Shown: positions 7,731 to 16,420, counted from the stretch's first letter. The stretch is DNA of 64,000 nt from Streptomyces hoynatensis (GCF_003626535.1 NZ_RBAL01000010.1:202559-266558); one strand, 5' to 3'. The notes: generated by a model not told the origin, from the sequence alone. A program made the numbers and translations.

Positions 7731-8034
7731 TCCGGGCTGCGGTGCCGAGAGGGTTGAGGGTCCCTGCCCGGCGCCGCGGCCCGTGGGTGCTTTTCTGGCC
7801 CTGCGGCGGCCTTCCTCCCCGGCCACGGCCCTGCCGTACCGCTTCCGGTGGCCCTTCCGCGGCGCTTCTCCTCCCCTGACTCGCCCTTGCCTCCGCCCTG
7901 CACGGCCCTTTTTGCGGCCCTTCGGGAGGGCTCCTTTGCGGCCGGCCGCCTTCGAAGGCGGTCCGCGGAGGTCCGCGACGGTCCGCGGCGGCCCTCCGCC
8001 GTGCGCCGGGCCGGCGGGCGGCGGAGGTGCGCGC
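7731..8034. other. GC-rich intergenic stretch with a palindrome and short repeats
   Basis: No gene is seen. A 16-bp perfect palindrome CCGCCTTCGAAGGCGG occupies 7946-7961 and runs into three 10-bp direct repeats (gtccgcgnng) at 7961-7990. The palindrome could act as terminator for tetR, which ends at 8035 on the minus strand. Confidence 0.5.
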
Positions 8035-8634
8035 TCAGCCGGGCCAGACCCCGAGGGCCGCCTCGGCGATCGCCTCAAGCTCGGTGCGGCCGGCCCCGTC
8101 CCGCGACTGCTGGCTCATCCCCTGCATGACCGCGGCGTAGAACCTCGCCAGCGAGGCGGCGTCCACGCTCTCGGGGAGCCGGCCGGCCACCACGTCGGCG
8201 TGTATACGGCTCTCGAACGCACGCAGGTTGGCCGCGCGCCGCCGGCGCAGCCCGGCGGCGACCTCCTCAGAGGACTCCGAGTAGTTGTTCGCCGCGGAGA
8301 GGACCAGGCAGCCGTGGGGGCGGTCGGGCCGCGTGTACTCCACGGCGGCCTCGCGCAGCGCGCGGCTCACGGCCTCCCTGGCCGTCGGCTCCTCCGCCAT
8401 CGCGCGGTCGATGAATCCGCCGTACTTCTCGATGTAGTCGGCGACGGCCTCCTCGAAGAGCGTCCTCTTGTCCCCGAAGGCCGCGTACAGGCTCGGGGCG
8501 CCGATGCCCATCGCACGGGTGAGCTCGGCGACGGAGGTGGCCTCGTAGCCGTGCTCCCAGAAGACCATGACGGCCCGCTCCAGGGCGCTTGAGCGGTCGA
8601 AGGACCGCGGCCGCCCGCGCCGTTTCGTCGCCAT
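8035..8634 (-). CDS. TetR/AcrR-family repressor
   Basis: 199 residues. The N-terminal TetR helix-turn-helix spans about residues 12-58 (TSVAELTRAMGIGAPSLYAAFGDK); the C-terminal half is the ligand-binding domain, with CLVLSAANN typical of the TetR_C_6 subgroup. ATG 8634 is exactly 7 nt after TAGAAT (8647-8642 on the minus strand), so the message is probably leaderless; ATG 8643 would lie inside the -10 box. It is divergent from an SDR gene, and two near-identical operators lie between them, so it should repress itself and the SDR gene. Confidence 0.88.
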   Translation of the reverse strand: MATKRRGRPRSFDRSSALERAVMVFWEHGYEATSVAELTRAMGIGAPSLYAAFGDKRTLFEEAVADYIEKYGGFIDRAMAEEPTAREAVSRALREAAVEYTRPDRPHGCLVLSAANNYSESSEEVAAGLRRRRAANLRAFESRIHADVVAGRLPESVDAASLARFYAAVMQGMSQQSRDGAGRTELEAIAEAALGVWPG

Positions 8635-8653
8635 GTCTCCCATTCTAGCTTTG

Positions 8654-8706
8654 TGTAGTGACTACTACAGAAGGTGTGCTAGGGTATTTCTGTAGTGACC
8701 GCTAGA
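8654..8706. promoter_or_regulatory. Paired TetR operators between tetR and the SDR gene
   Basis: TGTAGTGACTACTACA (8654-8669) is an inverted repeat with perfect TGTAGT/ACTACA arms. A second copy, TGTAGTGACCGCTAGA (8691-8706), shares the 9-bp left part. The starts are 37 bp apart. The first covers the spacer and -35 area of the tetR promoter; the second is where the SDR promoter must lie. Confidence 0.8.
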
Positions 8707-8736
8707 TAAATCTTGTGGAAGAGAGGGCGGGGCGGC

Positions 8737-9501
8737 ATGAGCGCGCTCAGGGGCAAGACGGCACTGGTGACGGGCGCCAGCAGGGGCATCGGCCGGGCGA
8801 TCGCGGAGCGGCTCGGCCGCGACGGCGCCCGCGTCGCGGTCCACTTCGGGGGGAACGAGACGGCGGCCAAGGAGACGGTGGCCGCGATCGAGGCGGCCGG
8901 GGGCAGCGCCTTCCCCGTTCAGGCCACGCTCGGGGAGCCGGGTGACGCCGAGGCGCTGTGGGCGGCCTTCGACGAGCGCTCGGGCGGCTCGGGCGTCGAC
9001 ATCCTGGTGAACAACGCGGGGATCGACGACGGCAGGCAGGGCCTGGCCGGCACGGCGCAGGCGGCCTTCGACCGCGTCTTCGCGGTCAACGTGCGGGCCC
9101 CCTTCTTCCTGGTCCAGCAGGGGGTGGCCCGGCTGCGGGACGGCGGCCGGATCGTCAACGTGTCGACGGCCCTCACCCACGCGCCCGGCGCGATGCCCCA
9201 GCTGGTGGCGTACACGATGACGAAGGCCGCCATCGACGCCTTCACCGCCACGCTCGCCAAGGAGCTCGGTCCCCGCGGCATCACGGTCAACGCGGTGGCC
9301 CCCGGCGCCATCGACACGGACATGAACGCCGACTGGCTGCGCGCCGACCCGCAGGCGCGGGCCGCCGCGGCGCAGTCCTCGCCGCTGGGCCGGGTGGGCA
9401 TGCCCGAGGACGTGGCCGACGTCGTCGGGTTCCTTGCCTCCGAGGACAGCCGCTGGGTCACCGGGCAGTGGATAGACGCCGCCGGCGGCGTCCTGCTGTG
9501 A
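8737..9501 (+). CDS. Classical short-chain dehydrogenase/reductase
   Basis: 254 residues with a full SDR signature: cofactor motif TGASRGIG near residue 12, NNAG near 92, catalytic Ser in VNVSTALTHAP and Tyr/Lys in YTMTK (about 160-164), and PGAIDTDM after it. The arginine after TGAS suggests NADPH. The substrate is unknown; the family resembles FabG/3-oxoacyl reductase-like enzymes linked to TetR regulators. Start ATG 8737 is preceded by a purine-rich stretch; the earlier in-frame ATG at 8713 would add eight non-conserved residues. Confidence 0.9.
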   Translation: MSALRGKTALVTGASRGIGRAIAERLGRDGARVAVHFGGNETAAKETVAAIEAAGGSAFPVQATLGEPGDAEALWAAFDERSGGSGVDILVNNAGIDDGRQGLAGTAQAAFDRVFAVNVRAPFFLVQQGVARLRDGGRIVNVSTALTHAPGAMPQLVAYTMTKAAIDAFTATLAKELGPRGITVNAVAPGAIDTDMNADWLRADPQARAAAAQSSPLGRVGMPEDVADVVGFLASEDSRWVTGQWIDAAGGVLL

Positions 9502-9549
9502 CCCACCGCGCCCGGCCGTGGGCCGTGGTGAGCCGCCGTGGGCCGGGTG

Positions 9550-9573
9550 GGCCGCGGGTGGGACCGCGGCCCG
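9550..9573. terminator. Hairpin between convergent SDR and SIS genes
   Basis: GGGCCGCGG (9550-9558) pairs perfectly with CCGCGGCCC (9565-9573) over a 6-nt loop. It lies between two convergent stop codons and probably works in both directions. Confidence 0.65.
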
Positions 9574-9579
9574 CCCGGG

Positions 9580-10632
9580 TCAGCGGGTCTCGGTGACCTT
9601 GGCGAGGGCCCGGGGCGCGTCGGGGTCCTGCCCGCGGGCCAGGGTCACCTCGTAGGCGAGGCGCTGCAGCGGCAGGATCTCCAGGATCGGCTGCAGTTCC
9701 TCCGGGACCCCGGCCGTCGGCAGCGCGAAGCCGGCCGACGCGGCGTCGACCTGGCCCTGGGGTCCGACGACGACCAGGTCGGCGCCCCGGTCGCGCAGCC
9801 GGTCGAGCACCGCCTGGAGGGCCTGCCCGCCCCGGCCCTCGGTGACGATCGCGATCACGGGGGAGACGTTGTCGACCATGGCGAGCGGGCCGTGCAGCAG
9901 GTCGGCGCCCGAGTAGGCGAGCGCCGGGATGTAGCTGGTCTCCATCAGCTTCAGCGCGGCCTCCCTCGCGGTCGGGTAGCCGTAGCCGCGCGAGGTGAGG
10001 ACCATGCGCTCGGCGAAGCGGTAGCGGCCGGCGAGGCGGCGGACCTCCTCCTGCCGGTCGATGATCCGCTCGGCGAGTTCCGGCAGGGCCGCGGCGGCGG
10101 CCACGCCGTCGCCGCCGCGCAGGCTCTCGACGAGCAGGTACAGCGCCAGCAGTTCGGCGGTGTAGGTCTTCGTGGCGGGCAGGGCGCGCTCCGGTCCGGC
10201 GAGCACGTCGATGTGGAACTCTGCGGCACCCGCCAGCGGGGACTCGGGGTTGTTGGTCACGGCGAGGGTGACCGCGCCCGCCTCGCGGGCCGAGACGGTG
10301 GAGGAGACCAGGTCGGGCGAGCCGCCGGACTGGCTGACGGCGATCACCAGGCAGTCGGTGAGGTCGGGCTTGGCCGCGTAGGCCGTGGTGGTGGACATGG
10401 AGGTGAGGCCACAGGGCTTGCCCAGCAGGATTTCCAGCAGGTACTTGGCGTACAGCGCGGCGTTGTCCGAGGTGCCGCGGCCGGTCAGCAGCACGAACCG
10501 GGGTCCCCTGGCCGCGATGTGCTCGGCCACCTCGCGGATGGGGCCGGCGCCCTCGGTCAGGATGCGGCGCAGCACGGCGGGCTGTTCGGCCATCTCGGCG
10601 GCCATCAGCTGCCCCGGGTGCCCGGCGCTCAT
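9580..10632 (-). CDS. Double SIS-domain aminosugar-phosphate isomerase/deaminase-like protein
   Basis: 350 residues with two SIS domains: LLTGRGTSDNAALY near residue 48 with SQSGGSPDL near 100, and VLTSRGYGYPTAREAALKLMET near 210. This is the architecture of the isomerase half of GlmS and of AgaS/FrlB-like deaminases; the glutaminase domain is absent. ATG 10632 overlaps the GH3 stop (ATGA), so it is coupled to the chitobiose locus. It likely handles glucosamine-6-phosphate or a related sugar derived from imported chitin oligomers. The exact reaction is inferred from context. Confidence 0.82.
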   Translation of the reverse strand: MSAGHPGQLMAAEMAEQPAVLRRILTEGAGPIREVAEHIAARGPRFVLLTGRGTSDNAALYAKYLLEILLGKPCGLTSMSTTTAYAAKPDLTDCLVIAVSQSGGSPDLVSSTVSAREAGAVTLAVTNNPESPLAGAAEFHIDVLAGPERALPATKTYTAELLALYLLVESLRGGDGVAAAAALPELAERIIDRQEEVRRLAGRYRFAERMVLTSRGYGYPTAREAALKLMETSYIPALAYSGADLLHGPLAMVDNVSPVIAIVTEGRGGQALQAVLDRLRDRGADLVVVGPQGQVDAASAGFALPTAGVPEELQPILEILPLQRLAYEVTLARGQDPDAPRALAKVTETR

Positions 10633-12209
10633 CGCCCCTCCTCCCCCGCGCCGGGCCCGTCGGCCGAGGGGACGCGGCCGGCGATCGCCTCGGCGGCGGC
10701 CTCCCCGCAGACCCGGGCGGCGCCGTGGGTGGCGAGGTGCAGGGCCCCCGCGGGCGGCGCGTGCGGGACGCCCATCTCCACCACGACGGTGTCGGGCCTC
10801 GCGGCGAGGAGGGCGCCGAGTGCCTCGGCCATCCAGGGGTGCCGGTGCACGTCGCGGACCACGGCGACCACCGGGCGCTCCCCGGCCGCCGCCAGCAGCT
10901 CGGCGGTCAGCCCCTCGGTTCCGGCGCGTTCGGCGTCCTCGCGGGTGTGGCGGCCGGTGCGGGTGCCGGGCAGCAGGCGGGCGAGTTCCGGGCCCACGCC
11001 CCAGGGGACGTGCTCACCGGCCGCGTTGTTGGCGACCGGGGTGAACGCGGCGACGTACGGCGGGCTGGTCAGCGGCCGGAAGGGTGCGGCGCCGGGCGGC
11101 GTGGTCAGGCGCAGGGCGCGGCGGGCCGCCTCGCGGCCGATGCCGGTGTCGGGGGGGCCGTCGGTGGCGGCGACGCGGGCCGCGGTCGTCCAGCGGCCGA
11201 GGGCGCGGACGCGTTCGGCGGCCTCGTGCAGCCGCTCTTCGGGGAGTTCGCCCGCGCGCACGGCGTGGACGAGGGCGTCGCGCAGCCGGAGCACCTCGGC
11301 CTCGTCCGAGGGGGTGCCGCCGATGCAGACGGCGTCGGCTCCGGCCGCGACGGCGAGCACGCAGCCCTGGTCGAGGCCGTAGGTGCCGGCGATGGCGCGC
11401 ATCTCGATGGCGTCGGAGTAGACGAGGCCGTCGAAGCCGAGGCCGCCCTCGGCGACGGGGGCCCGGAGCAGGCCGCCCAGGACGGTGGGGCTGAGGGTGC
11501 CGGGGCGCGCGGGGTCGAGGGCGGGCAGCAGGATGTGCGCGCTCATCACGCAGCGGGTGCCCGCCGCTATGGCGGCCCGGAAGGGGACCAGCTCGCGGTG
11601 GTGGAGGGTGTCCAGGTCGACGTCGATCCTGGGCAGGGCCAGGTGGGAGTCGACGCTGGTGTTGCCGTGCCCGGGGAAGTGCTTGACGCAGGCGGCGACG
11701 GCCGCGCCCTGGAGTCCCTCGACGTAGGCGGCGGTGTGCCGGGCGACGAGTTCCGGGTCGTCGCCGAAGGAGCGGACGCCGATGACGGGGTTGCCGGGGT
11801 CGGAGTTGACGTCGGCGGAGGGCGCCCAGTTGACGGTGACGCCGCAGGCGGCCAGCCGGCGGCCGACCTCAGCGGCGACCCTGCGGGTGAGGGCGGGGTC
11901 GTCGACGGCGCCGAGGGCGAGGTTGCCGGGGAAGGAGGAGCCGCCGTGCACCTCCAGGCGGGTGACGTCGCCGCCTTCCTCGTCCACGGCCACCAGGACG
12001 TCGGGGTTCGTCTCGCGCAGCCGGGCGGTGAGGCCGGCGACCTGCTCGGGGGAGACGACGTTGCGGCCGAAGAGGCCGACGCCTGTCATGCCGTTCTCCA
12101 GCTGCCGCAGCAGCCAGGCGGGGGCGGTGGTGGTTCCGGCGAAGGTGGGCTGCAGGACGGCCAGCGCGTCCCGGGTCAGGGTGTCGGAGTCGCGTACCGC
12201 TGTCGTCAT
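10629..12209 (-). CDS. Intracellular GH3 beta-N-acetylhexosaminidase of the das locus
   Basis: 526 residues, no signal peptide. The GH3 N-acetylglucosaminidase signature KHFPGHGNTSVDSHLALP (about 187-204) contains the His/Asp pair typical of NagZ-type enzymes, and the nucleophile Asp is in VYSDAIEMRA (about 269-278). A C-terminal domain of about 170 residues follows. The enzyme should split imported chitobiose or chito-oligosaccharides to GlcNAc. It lies 9 bp downstream of dasC and overlaps the SIS gene. It matches the gene called dasD or SCO5235 in S. coelicolor by position and type. Confidence 0.88.
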   Translation of the reverse strand: MTTAVRDSDTLTRDALAVLQPTFAGTTTAPAWLLRQLENGMTGVGLFGRNVVSPEQVAGLTARLRETNPDVLVAVDEEGGDVTRLEVHGGSSFPGNLALGAVDDPALTRRVAAEVGRRLAACGVTVNWAPSADVNSDPGNPVIGVRSFGDDPELVARHTAAYVEGLQGAAVAACVKHFPGHGNTSVDSHLALPRIDVDLDTLHHRELVPFRAAIAAGTRCVMSAHILLPALDPARPGTLSPTVLGGLLRAPVAEGGLGFDGLVYSDAIEMRAIAGTYGLDQGCVLAVAAGADAVCIGGTPSDEAEVLRLRDALVHAVRAGELPEERLHEAAERVRALGRWTTAARVAATDGPPDTGIGREAARRALRLTTPPGAAPFRPLTSPPYVAAFTPVANNAAGEHVPWGVGPELARLLPGTRTGRHTREDAERAGTEGLTAELLAAAGERPVVAVVRDVHRHPWMAEALGALLAARPDTVVVEMGVPHAPPAGALHLATHGAARVCGEAAAEAIAGRVPSADGPGAGEEGR

Positions 12210-12218
12210 GGCTGAGCG

Positions 12219-13037
12219 CTATCCCTTCACGGCACCCGCGGCCAGGCCGCCGGTGACCCGTCGCTGGAGAACGAGGAAGACGAGGAGGACGGGAACGGTG
12301 AACATGGAGGAGGCGGCCATGGTGGCGCCCCAGTCGTTGCCGAAGTTGGTCTGGAACTGCGTGATCCACAGCGGCAGGGTCGCCGCGTCGGGGGCCTTGT
12401 TCAGCACGAGCACCATGGCGTATTCGTTCCACGCCAGGATGAAGCCGAACAGCGAGGTGGCCATGAGTCCCGGGCCGAGCAGCGGGAAGATGACGCGGAA
12501 GAACGCCTGCCCCCGGTTGCAGCCGTCGATCATCGCGGACTCCTCCAGCTCCTTGGGGACCGCGGCGATGAAGCCGCGCAACGTCCAGATGCTGAAGGGC
12601 AGGGCCATCACGAAGTAGACGAGGACCAGGGTGCCGATGCTGTTGAGCATCGACAGGTCGCGGGCGTTGAGGTAGACGACGATGATGAGGATCTCCCAGG
12701 GCGCCATCTGGGCCATCATCACCGCGAGCAGCATTCCCCGGCGCCCGCGGAAGCGCATCCGGGCGAGTGCGAAGGCCGCGCACAGGGCGACGGCGAGCGC
12801 GAGGAGCACGGCGCCGACCGTCACCACCAGGCTGTTGCGGACGTAGGTCCAGAACAGGTTCACGCCGGTGGCGGTGGAGTAGTGCTCGAAGGTCGGTGTG
12901 AAGAAGAACACCGGGTCCCGCGTCAGGACCTGCGAGTCGCTCTTGAAGGAGGTGGCGAACATCCAGTAGACGGGGAAGAGGAACGCCGCGGAGAGGGCGA
13001 GCGCCACCAGGTTCAGCCAGGTCTTCCGTGCGTTCAC
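12219..13037 (-). CDS. dasC: Chitobiose/GlcNAc ABC transporter permease DasC
   Basis: 272 residues with six TM helices and the binding-protein-dependent EAA loop (PKELEESAMIDGCNRGQAFFRVIFPLLGP begins near residue 177) that docks the ATPase. It belongs to the MalG-type CUT1 permeases. GTG 13037 overlaps the dasB stop by 4 bp (GTGA). No ATPase gene is present in the locus; in Streptomyces the multitask ATPase MsiK serves it. Expected function: inner half of the N,N'-diacetylchitobiose importer. Confidence 0.93.
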   Translation of the reverse strand: MNARKTWLNLVALALSAAFLFPVYWMFATSFKSDSQVLTRDPVFFFTPTFEHYSTATGVNLFWTYVRNSLVVTVGAVLLALAVALCAAFALARMRFRGRRGMLLAVMMAQMAPWEILIIVVYLNARDLSMLNSIGTLVLVYFVMALPFSIWTLRGFIAAVPKELEESAMIDGCNRGQAFFRVIFPLLGPGLMATSLFGFILAWNEYAMVLVLNKAPDAATLPLWITQFQTNFGNDWGATMAASSMFTVPVLLVFLVLQRRVTGGLAAGAVKG

Positions 13038-14047
13038 GCCCCGCTCCTCACCGGCGCCGTGGCCGTCTGCGTCGGCAGCCCCTCCTCGCGCTCCTGGCGG
13101 AGGATGAGCCGGAAGTAGAAGGACATCGCGACCAGCAGTATCACCAGCGTCAGCACGGAGATGGCGGCTCCGGTGCCGTACTGGTTCTGGCCCATGCCCT
13201 CGATGTAGGCCATGACTGGCAGGGTCTCCGACTCGCGGTCGGGGCCGCCGCCGTTGAGCGCGTAGATCTGGACGAACGCCTTGAAGACCCAGATGATCTC
13301 CAGGAAGCTCGTGATGAGGAAGAACGGCCGCATGATCGGGGCCACGATGGACCAGAAGATGCGCCAGGCGTTCGCGCCGTCCATCCTCGCCGCCTCGTAG
13401 ATCTCGCCGCCGATGGTGGTCAGTCCGGCGTAGAGGTTCAGCGCGACGAAGGGCACCGATCCCCAGACGATCAGCAGGGTGGCGATGGTCAGGGTGGACA
13501 GGCCGCTGCCGAACCAGTTGTGCTGTTCGTAGCCGGAGAAGCCGAGATGGCGCATCACCCAGTTCGCCACGCCGAACTGGGTGTCGAACAGCCAGCTGAA
13601 GACGGTGGTGCTGACGGTGACGGGCATGGCCCAGGCGGCGACCAGGCTGATGGAGAGGACCAGCCGCATGGCGCGGCCCAGCTGGTTGAGGAGCAGGCCG
13701 ATCAGCGTGCCGATGACCATGATCAGCACCACGTTGACGGCCATGAAGACGAAGGTGCGTACCAGCGAGTCCCAGAACCTGTCGTTCTCGAGCACCTCGC
13801 GGTAGTTGTCGAGGCCGGTCCACTCGGTGGTGCGCGAGATGAGCTGACGGCGGCCGAACTCCTGGAAGGAGATGAGGAGGTTGCGCACCAGCGCGTAGCC
13901 GAGCACCGCGAGCAGGGCGACCACCGCGGGCGCGATCAGCAGGTAGGGCACCCAGCCCGTGGGCAGCCGCCGCCCGCGGCGGGCGCGCGGGCCGCCGGCG
14001 AGGGGGCCGGGCGGGCGGGATGGTGCTTCCTCGATGTCAACGGTCAT
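13034..14047 (-). CDS. dasB: Chitobiose/GlcNAc ABC transporter permease DasB
   Basis: 337 residues, MalF-type CUT1 permease. A basic cytoplasmic N-terminus of about 35 residues precedes six TM helices; the EAA loop is GGEIYEAARMDGANAWRIF near residue 227. ATG 14047 has GAGGGAAG just upstream; an in-frame TTG 18 nt earlier is less likely. It is coupled to dasC and separated from dasA by 72 nt containing a stem-loop, which probably lowers permease expression relative to the binding protein. Confidence 0.93.
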   Translation of the reverse strand: MTVDIEEAPSRPPGPLAGGPRARRGRRLPTGWVPYLLIAPAVVALLAVLGYALVRNLLISFQEFGRRQLISRTTEWTGLDNYREVLENDRFWDSLVRTFVFMAVNVVLIMVIGTLIGLLLNQLGRAMRLVLSISLVAAWAMPVTVSTTVFSWLFDTQFGVANWVMRHLGFSGYEQHNWFGSGLSTLTIATLLIVWGSVPFVALNLYAGLTTIGGEIYEAARMDGANAWRIFWSIVAPIMRPFFLITSFLEIIWVFKAFVQIYALNGGGPDRESETLPVMAYIEGMGQNQYGTGAAISVLTLVILLVAMSFYFRLILRQEREEGLPTQTATAPVRSGA

Positions 14048-14073
14048 GCGGAACTTCCCTCGCAAGGAGAAGG

Positions 14074-14107
14074 GGGTGCCGGCGACCGCGCCCGGCCGCC
14101 GGCACCC
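14074..14107 (-). terminator. Intercistronic stem-loop between dasA and dasB
   Basis: GGGTGCCGGCG (14074-14084) pairs perfectly with CGCCGGCACCC (14097-14107) around a 12-nt loop. It begins 13 nt after the dasA stop codon. Such hairpins stabilise the upstream binding-protein message or attenuate transcription into permease genes. Confidence 0.65.
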
Positions 14108-14119
14108 TGGTGGCGCGGG

Positions 14120-15382
14120 CTATTCGCGATTGATCCTGGTGGTGATCTCCGAGTCGGCGTCGCCGGCGGCCGCGGAGAAGTCGTCGCCGTCCAGCGCTCG
14201 GGTCATGAACTCCTTTATGGGGTTGGGCTCGGTCTCGACGTTCGCCCAGCCCGGGGTGAGCGGCGGCAGGAAGCCGACGTCGGCGGACTGGACCATCGCC
14301 TCGGCGAAGGTGCCGGGCGCGGGCTCGGCGGTGACGTCGGTGCGGTTGGGCACGACCCCGCCCTCGTTGGCGTCGACGTACTTCTGCGCCCACTCCTGGG
14401 AGGTCGCCATCCGCAGCCAGTTCATGGCCATCTCGCGGTTGCCGGCGCGTTCCGAGACGGCGAGGTTCGAGCCGCCGAGGAAGACGTGGCCGAGTTCGTC
14501 CGCGGTCTTGCCCGGGATCGGGAAGTACCCGAAGTCGGCCTCGCCGCCCTGCTCCTCGATCGCGGCGGTGGCCCCGGCGGCCTCCCAGCCGAGTCCGATC
14601 CAGGAGGCGACGTCGCCGGCCGGCACCACCTCGGTCGACTGCTGCGGGGATGCCTCGTCGTTGTCGGTGGGCGAGTTGGAGAAGGACTGCAGCTGCCGGT
14701 AGAAGTCCATCCCGGCCTGCCCGGCCGGGGTGTCGAGCGCGCCCTCCCAGCTGTCGCCGTCCTGGACGGCGAAGCTGCCGCCCTCGTCGGCGATGAAGCC
14801 GCCCAGCACGTAGTAGCTCTGGCCCGGCAGGTAGATGGGCTCGGCGTCGGTGTTCTCGTCGATCTTCTCCAGCGCGTCGATCCATTCCTCGCGCGTGGTG
14901 GGCACCTCGGCGCCGGCGTCGGCCCAGATGCTCTTGTCGTAGACGACCACGCGGTTGGCGCCGTACCAGGGAAGGGCGTAGAGGGTGCCGTCCACCCTGG
15001 CGGAGTCGAGCATGTTCTCGGACCAGGGCTCGTCGGCGAACTCGCCGAGGTCGGCGAGGCCGCCGGTGTTGGCGTAGCCGACGGTCTGGGTGTTGCCGAT
15101 CTCCAGCACGTCCACGGTCCCGTCCTCGGACAGTGCCGTGGTGATCCGGTCCTGGATGCCGTCCCACTGCTGCGTCTCGACGTTGACCGTGACGCCGTAC
15201 TTCTCCTCGAACGCCGTGTTGAGCTCGCTCACCCACGAGTCGGGCGCCGAGCCGTCCATCAGCCAGACGGTGATCGAGTCGGAGCTACCGCCGCCCCCAC
15301 CGCCGCTGCCGTCGTCGCCGCAGGCGGCCAGGGCCACCGTCATGGCTGCCGCCCCCACGGCGGCGACCAGCTTGTGCCTCAC
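14120..15382 (-). CDS. dasA: Chitobiose-binding lipoprotein DasA
   Basis: 420 residues, extracellular solute-binding protein family 1. The signal peptide ends in a lipobox VALAAC with the lipidated Cys at residue 21, followed by a Gly/Ser-rich tether. The mature part has ITVWLMDGSAPDSW and later PNRTDV near the C-terminus, typical of CUT1 sugar-binding proteins. Position in dasA-dasB-dasC and divergence from dasR support N,N'-diacetylchitobiose as ligand. Three DasR sites lie upstream of its promoter, so it should be repressed by DasR and released by GlcN-6-P. Confidence 0.95.
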   Translation of the reverse strand: MRHKLVAAVGAAAMTVALAACGDDGSGGGGGGSSDSITVWLMDGSAPDSWVSELNTAFEEKYGVTVNVETQQWDGIQDRITTALSEDGTVDVLEIGNTQTVGYANTGGLADLGEFADEPWSENMLDSARVDGTLYALPWYGANRVVVYDKSIWADAGAEVPTTREEWIDALEKIDENTDAEPIYLPGQSYYVLGGFIADEGGSFAVQDGDSWEGALDTPAGQAGMDFYRQLQSFSNSPTDNDEASPQQSTEVVPAGDVASWIGLGWEAAGATAAIEEQGGEADFGYFPIPGKTADELGHVFLGGSNLAVSERAGNREMAMNWLRMATSQEWAQKYVDANEGGVVPNRTDVTAEPAPGTFAEAMVQSADVGFLPPLTPGWANVETEPNPIKEFMTRALDGDDFSAAAGDADSEITTRINRE

Positions 15383-15406
15383 GTCACGCTCCCTCCGGTA
15401 CCTGTT

Positions 15407-15460
15407 AATGGTGTAGACAAGAGGTGTAGACCAGTTGCCGGGAGCTTGGACTAGACCAAG
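15407..15460. promoter_or_regulatory. Three DasR-responsive elements (dre) between dasA and dasR
   Basis: The consensus is A(C/G)TGGTCTAGACCA(G/C)T. Matches: AATGGTGTAGACAAGA (15407-15422, weakest), AGAGGTGTAGACCAGT (15420-15435) and CTTGGACTAGACCAAG (15445-15460). The first two overlap by 3 bp. They cover the dasA promoter and lie upstream of dasR, so they fit repression of the transporter and autoregulation. Confidence 0.88.
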
Positions 15461-15580
15461 GGGGGTGTCAAGGGTCCACGAGCGGCCGAAGCCGTCCGTT
15501 ACCGGACCGACATCTGCCCGGGGGAGCCCGTGCGCTCAGGGGCGTGTCACGATGTGAACCGCGATGTCTCGGAGGAGCCG

Positions 15581-16405
15581 GTGACGGCACAGCAGAACGA
15601 TTCGGGAAGGCCATCGATGGCGAGGGACGGAGGTGGGCCCGGCGGCCAGAGCACCACGGGAGCCGAGGGCGCCGACCGGACCCGCACCGCGAGAGTCCCG
15701 AAGTACTACCGCCTCAAACGGCATCTCCAGCAGATGACCGAGACCCTGCCGCCCGGCACCCCGGTGCCGCCCGAACGGTCGCTCGCCACGGAGTTCGACA
15801 CCTCGCGCACCACCGTGCGCCAGGCGCTCCAGGAGCTGGTCGTGGAGGGCCGCCTGGAGCGCATCCAGGGCAAGGGCACCTTCGTCGCCAAGCCGAAGGT
15901 CTCCCAGGCGCTGCAACTCACCTCGTACACCGAGGACATGCGCGCCCAGGGCCTCGAACCGACCTCCCAGCTCCTGGAGATCGGCTACATCAACGCCGAC
16001 GAGCGGCTCGGCGAGCTGCTCGGCCTGCCGCGCGGCGGCCGGGTGCTGCGCATCGAGCGGCTGCGGCTGGCCAGCGGCGAGCCGATGGCGATAGAGACCA
16101 CCCACCTCTCGCAGGAGCGGTTCCCCGCCCTGCGCCGCAGCCTGGTGCGCTACACCTCGCTGTACACGGCGCTCGCCGAGGTCTACGACATCCACCTGGC
16201 CCGCGCCGAGGAGACCATCGAGACCTCGCTTGCCACGCCCCGGGAGGCCGCGCTGCTCGGCACGGACGTCGGGCTGCCCATGCTGATGCTGTCCCGGCAC
16301 TCCAGGGACGCCGAAGGCGAGCCGGTGGAGTGGGTGAGGTCGGTGTACCGCGGCGACCGGTACAAGTTCGTCGCCAACCTGGAGCGGCCGCGCCCCACCG
16401 GCTGA
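15581..16405 (+). CDS. dasR: GntR/HutC-family global regulator DasR
   Basis: 274 residues. A disordered N-terminus of about 40 residues is followed by a GntR winged helix (FDTSRTTVRQALQELVVEGR) and a UTRA ligand-binding domain. From memory the region from VPKYYRLK to the end is nearly the S. coelicolor DasR sequence. DasR controls GlcNAc/chitin use, development and antibiotics, and is released by glucosamine-6-phosphate. GTG 15581 has GGAGG five bases upstream; an in-frame ATG at 15617 would remove 12 non-conserved residues and is the alternative. Confidence 0.95.
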   Translation: MTAQQNDSGRPSMARDGGGPGGQSTTGAEGADRTRTARVPKYYRLKRHLQQMTETLPPGTPVPPERSLATEFDTSRTTVRQALQELVVEGRLERIQGKGTFVAKPKVSQALQLTSYTEDMRAQGLEPTSQLLEIGYINADERLGELLGLPRGGRVLRIERLRLASGEPMAIETTHLSQERFPALRRSLVRYTSLYTALAEVYDIHLARAEETIETSLATPREAALLGTDVGLPMLMLSRHSRDAEGEPVEWVRSVYRGDRYKFVANLERPRPTG

Positions 16406-16420
16406 GCGGGCCAGGCCCAG

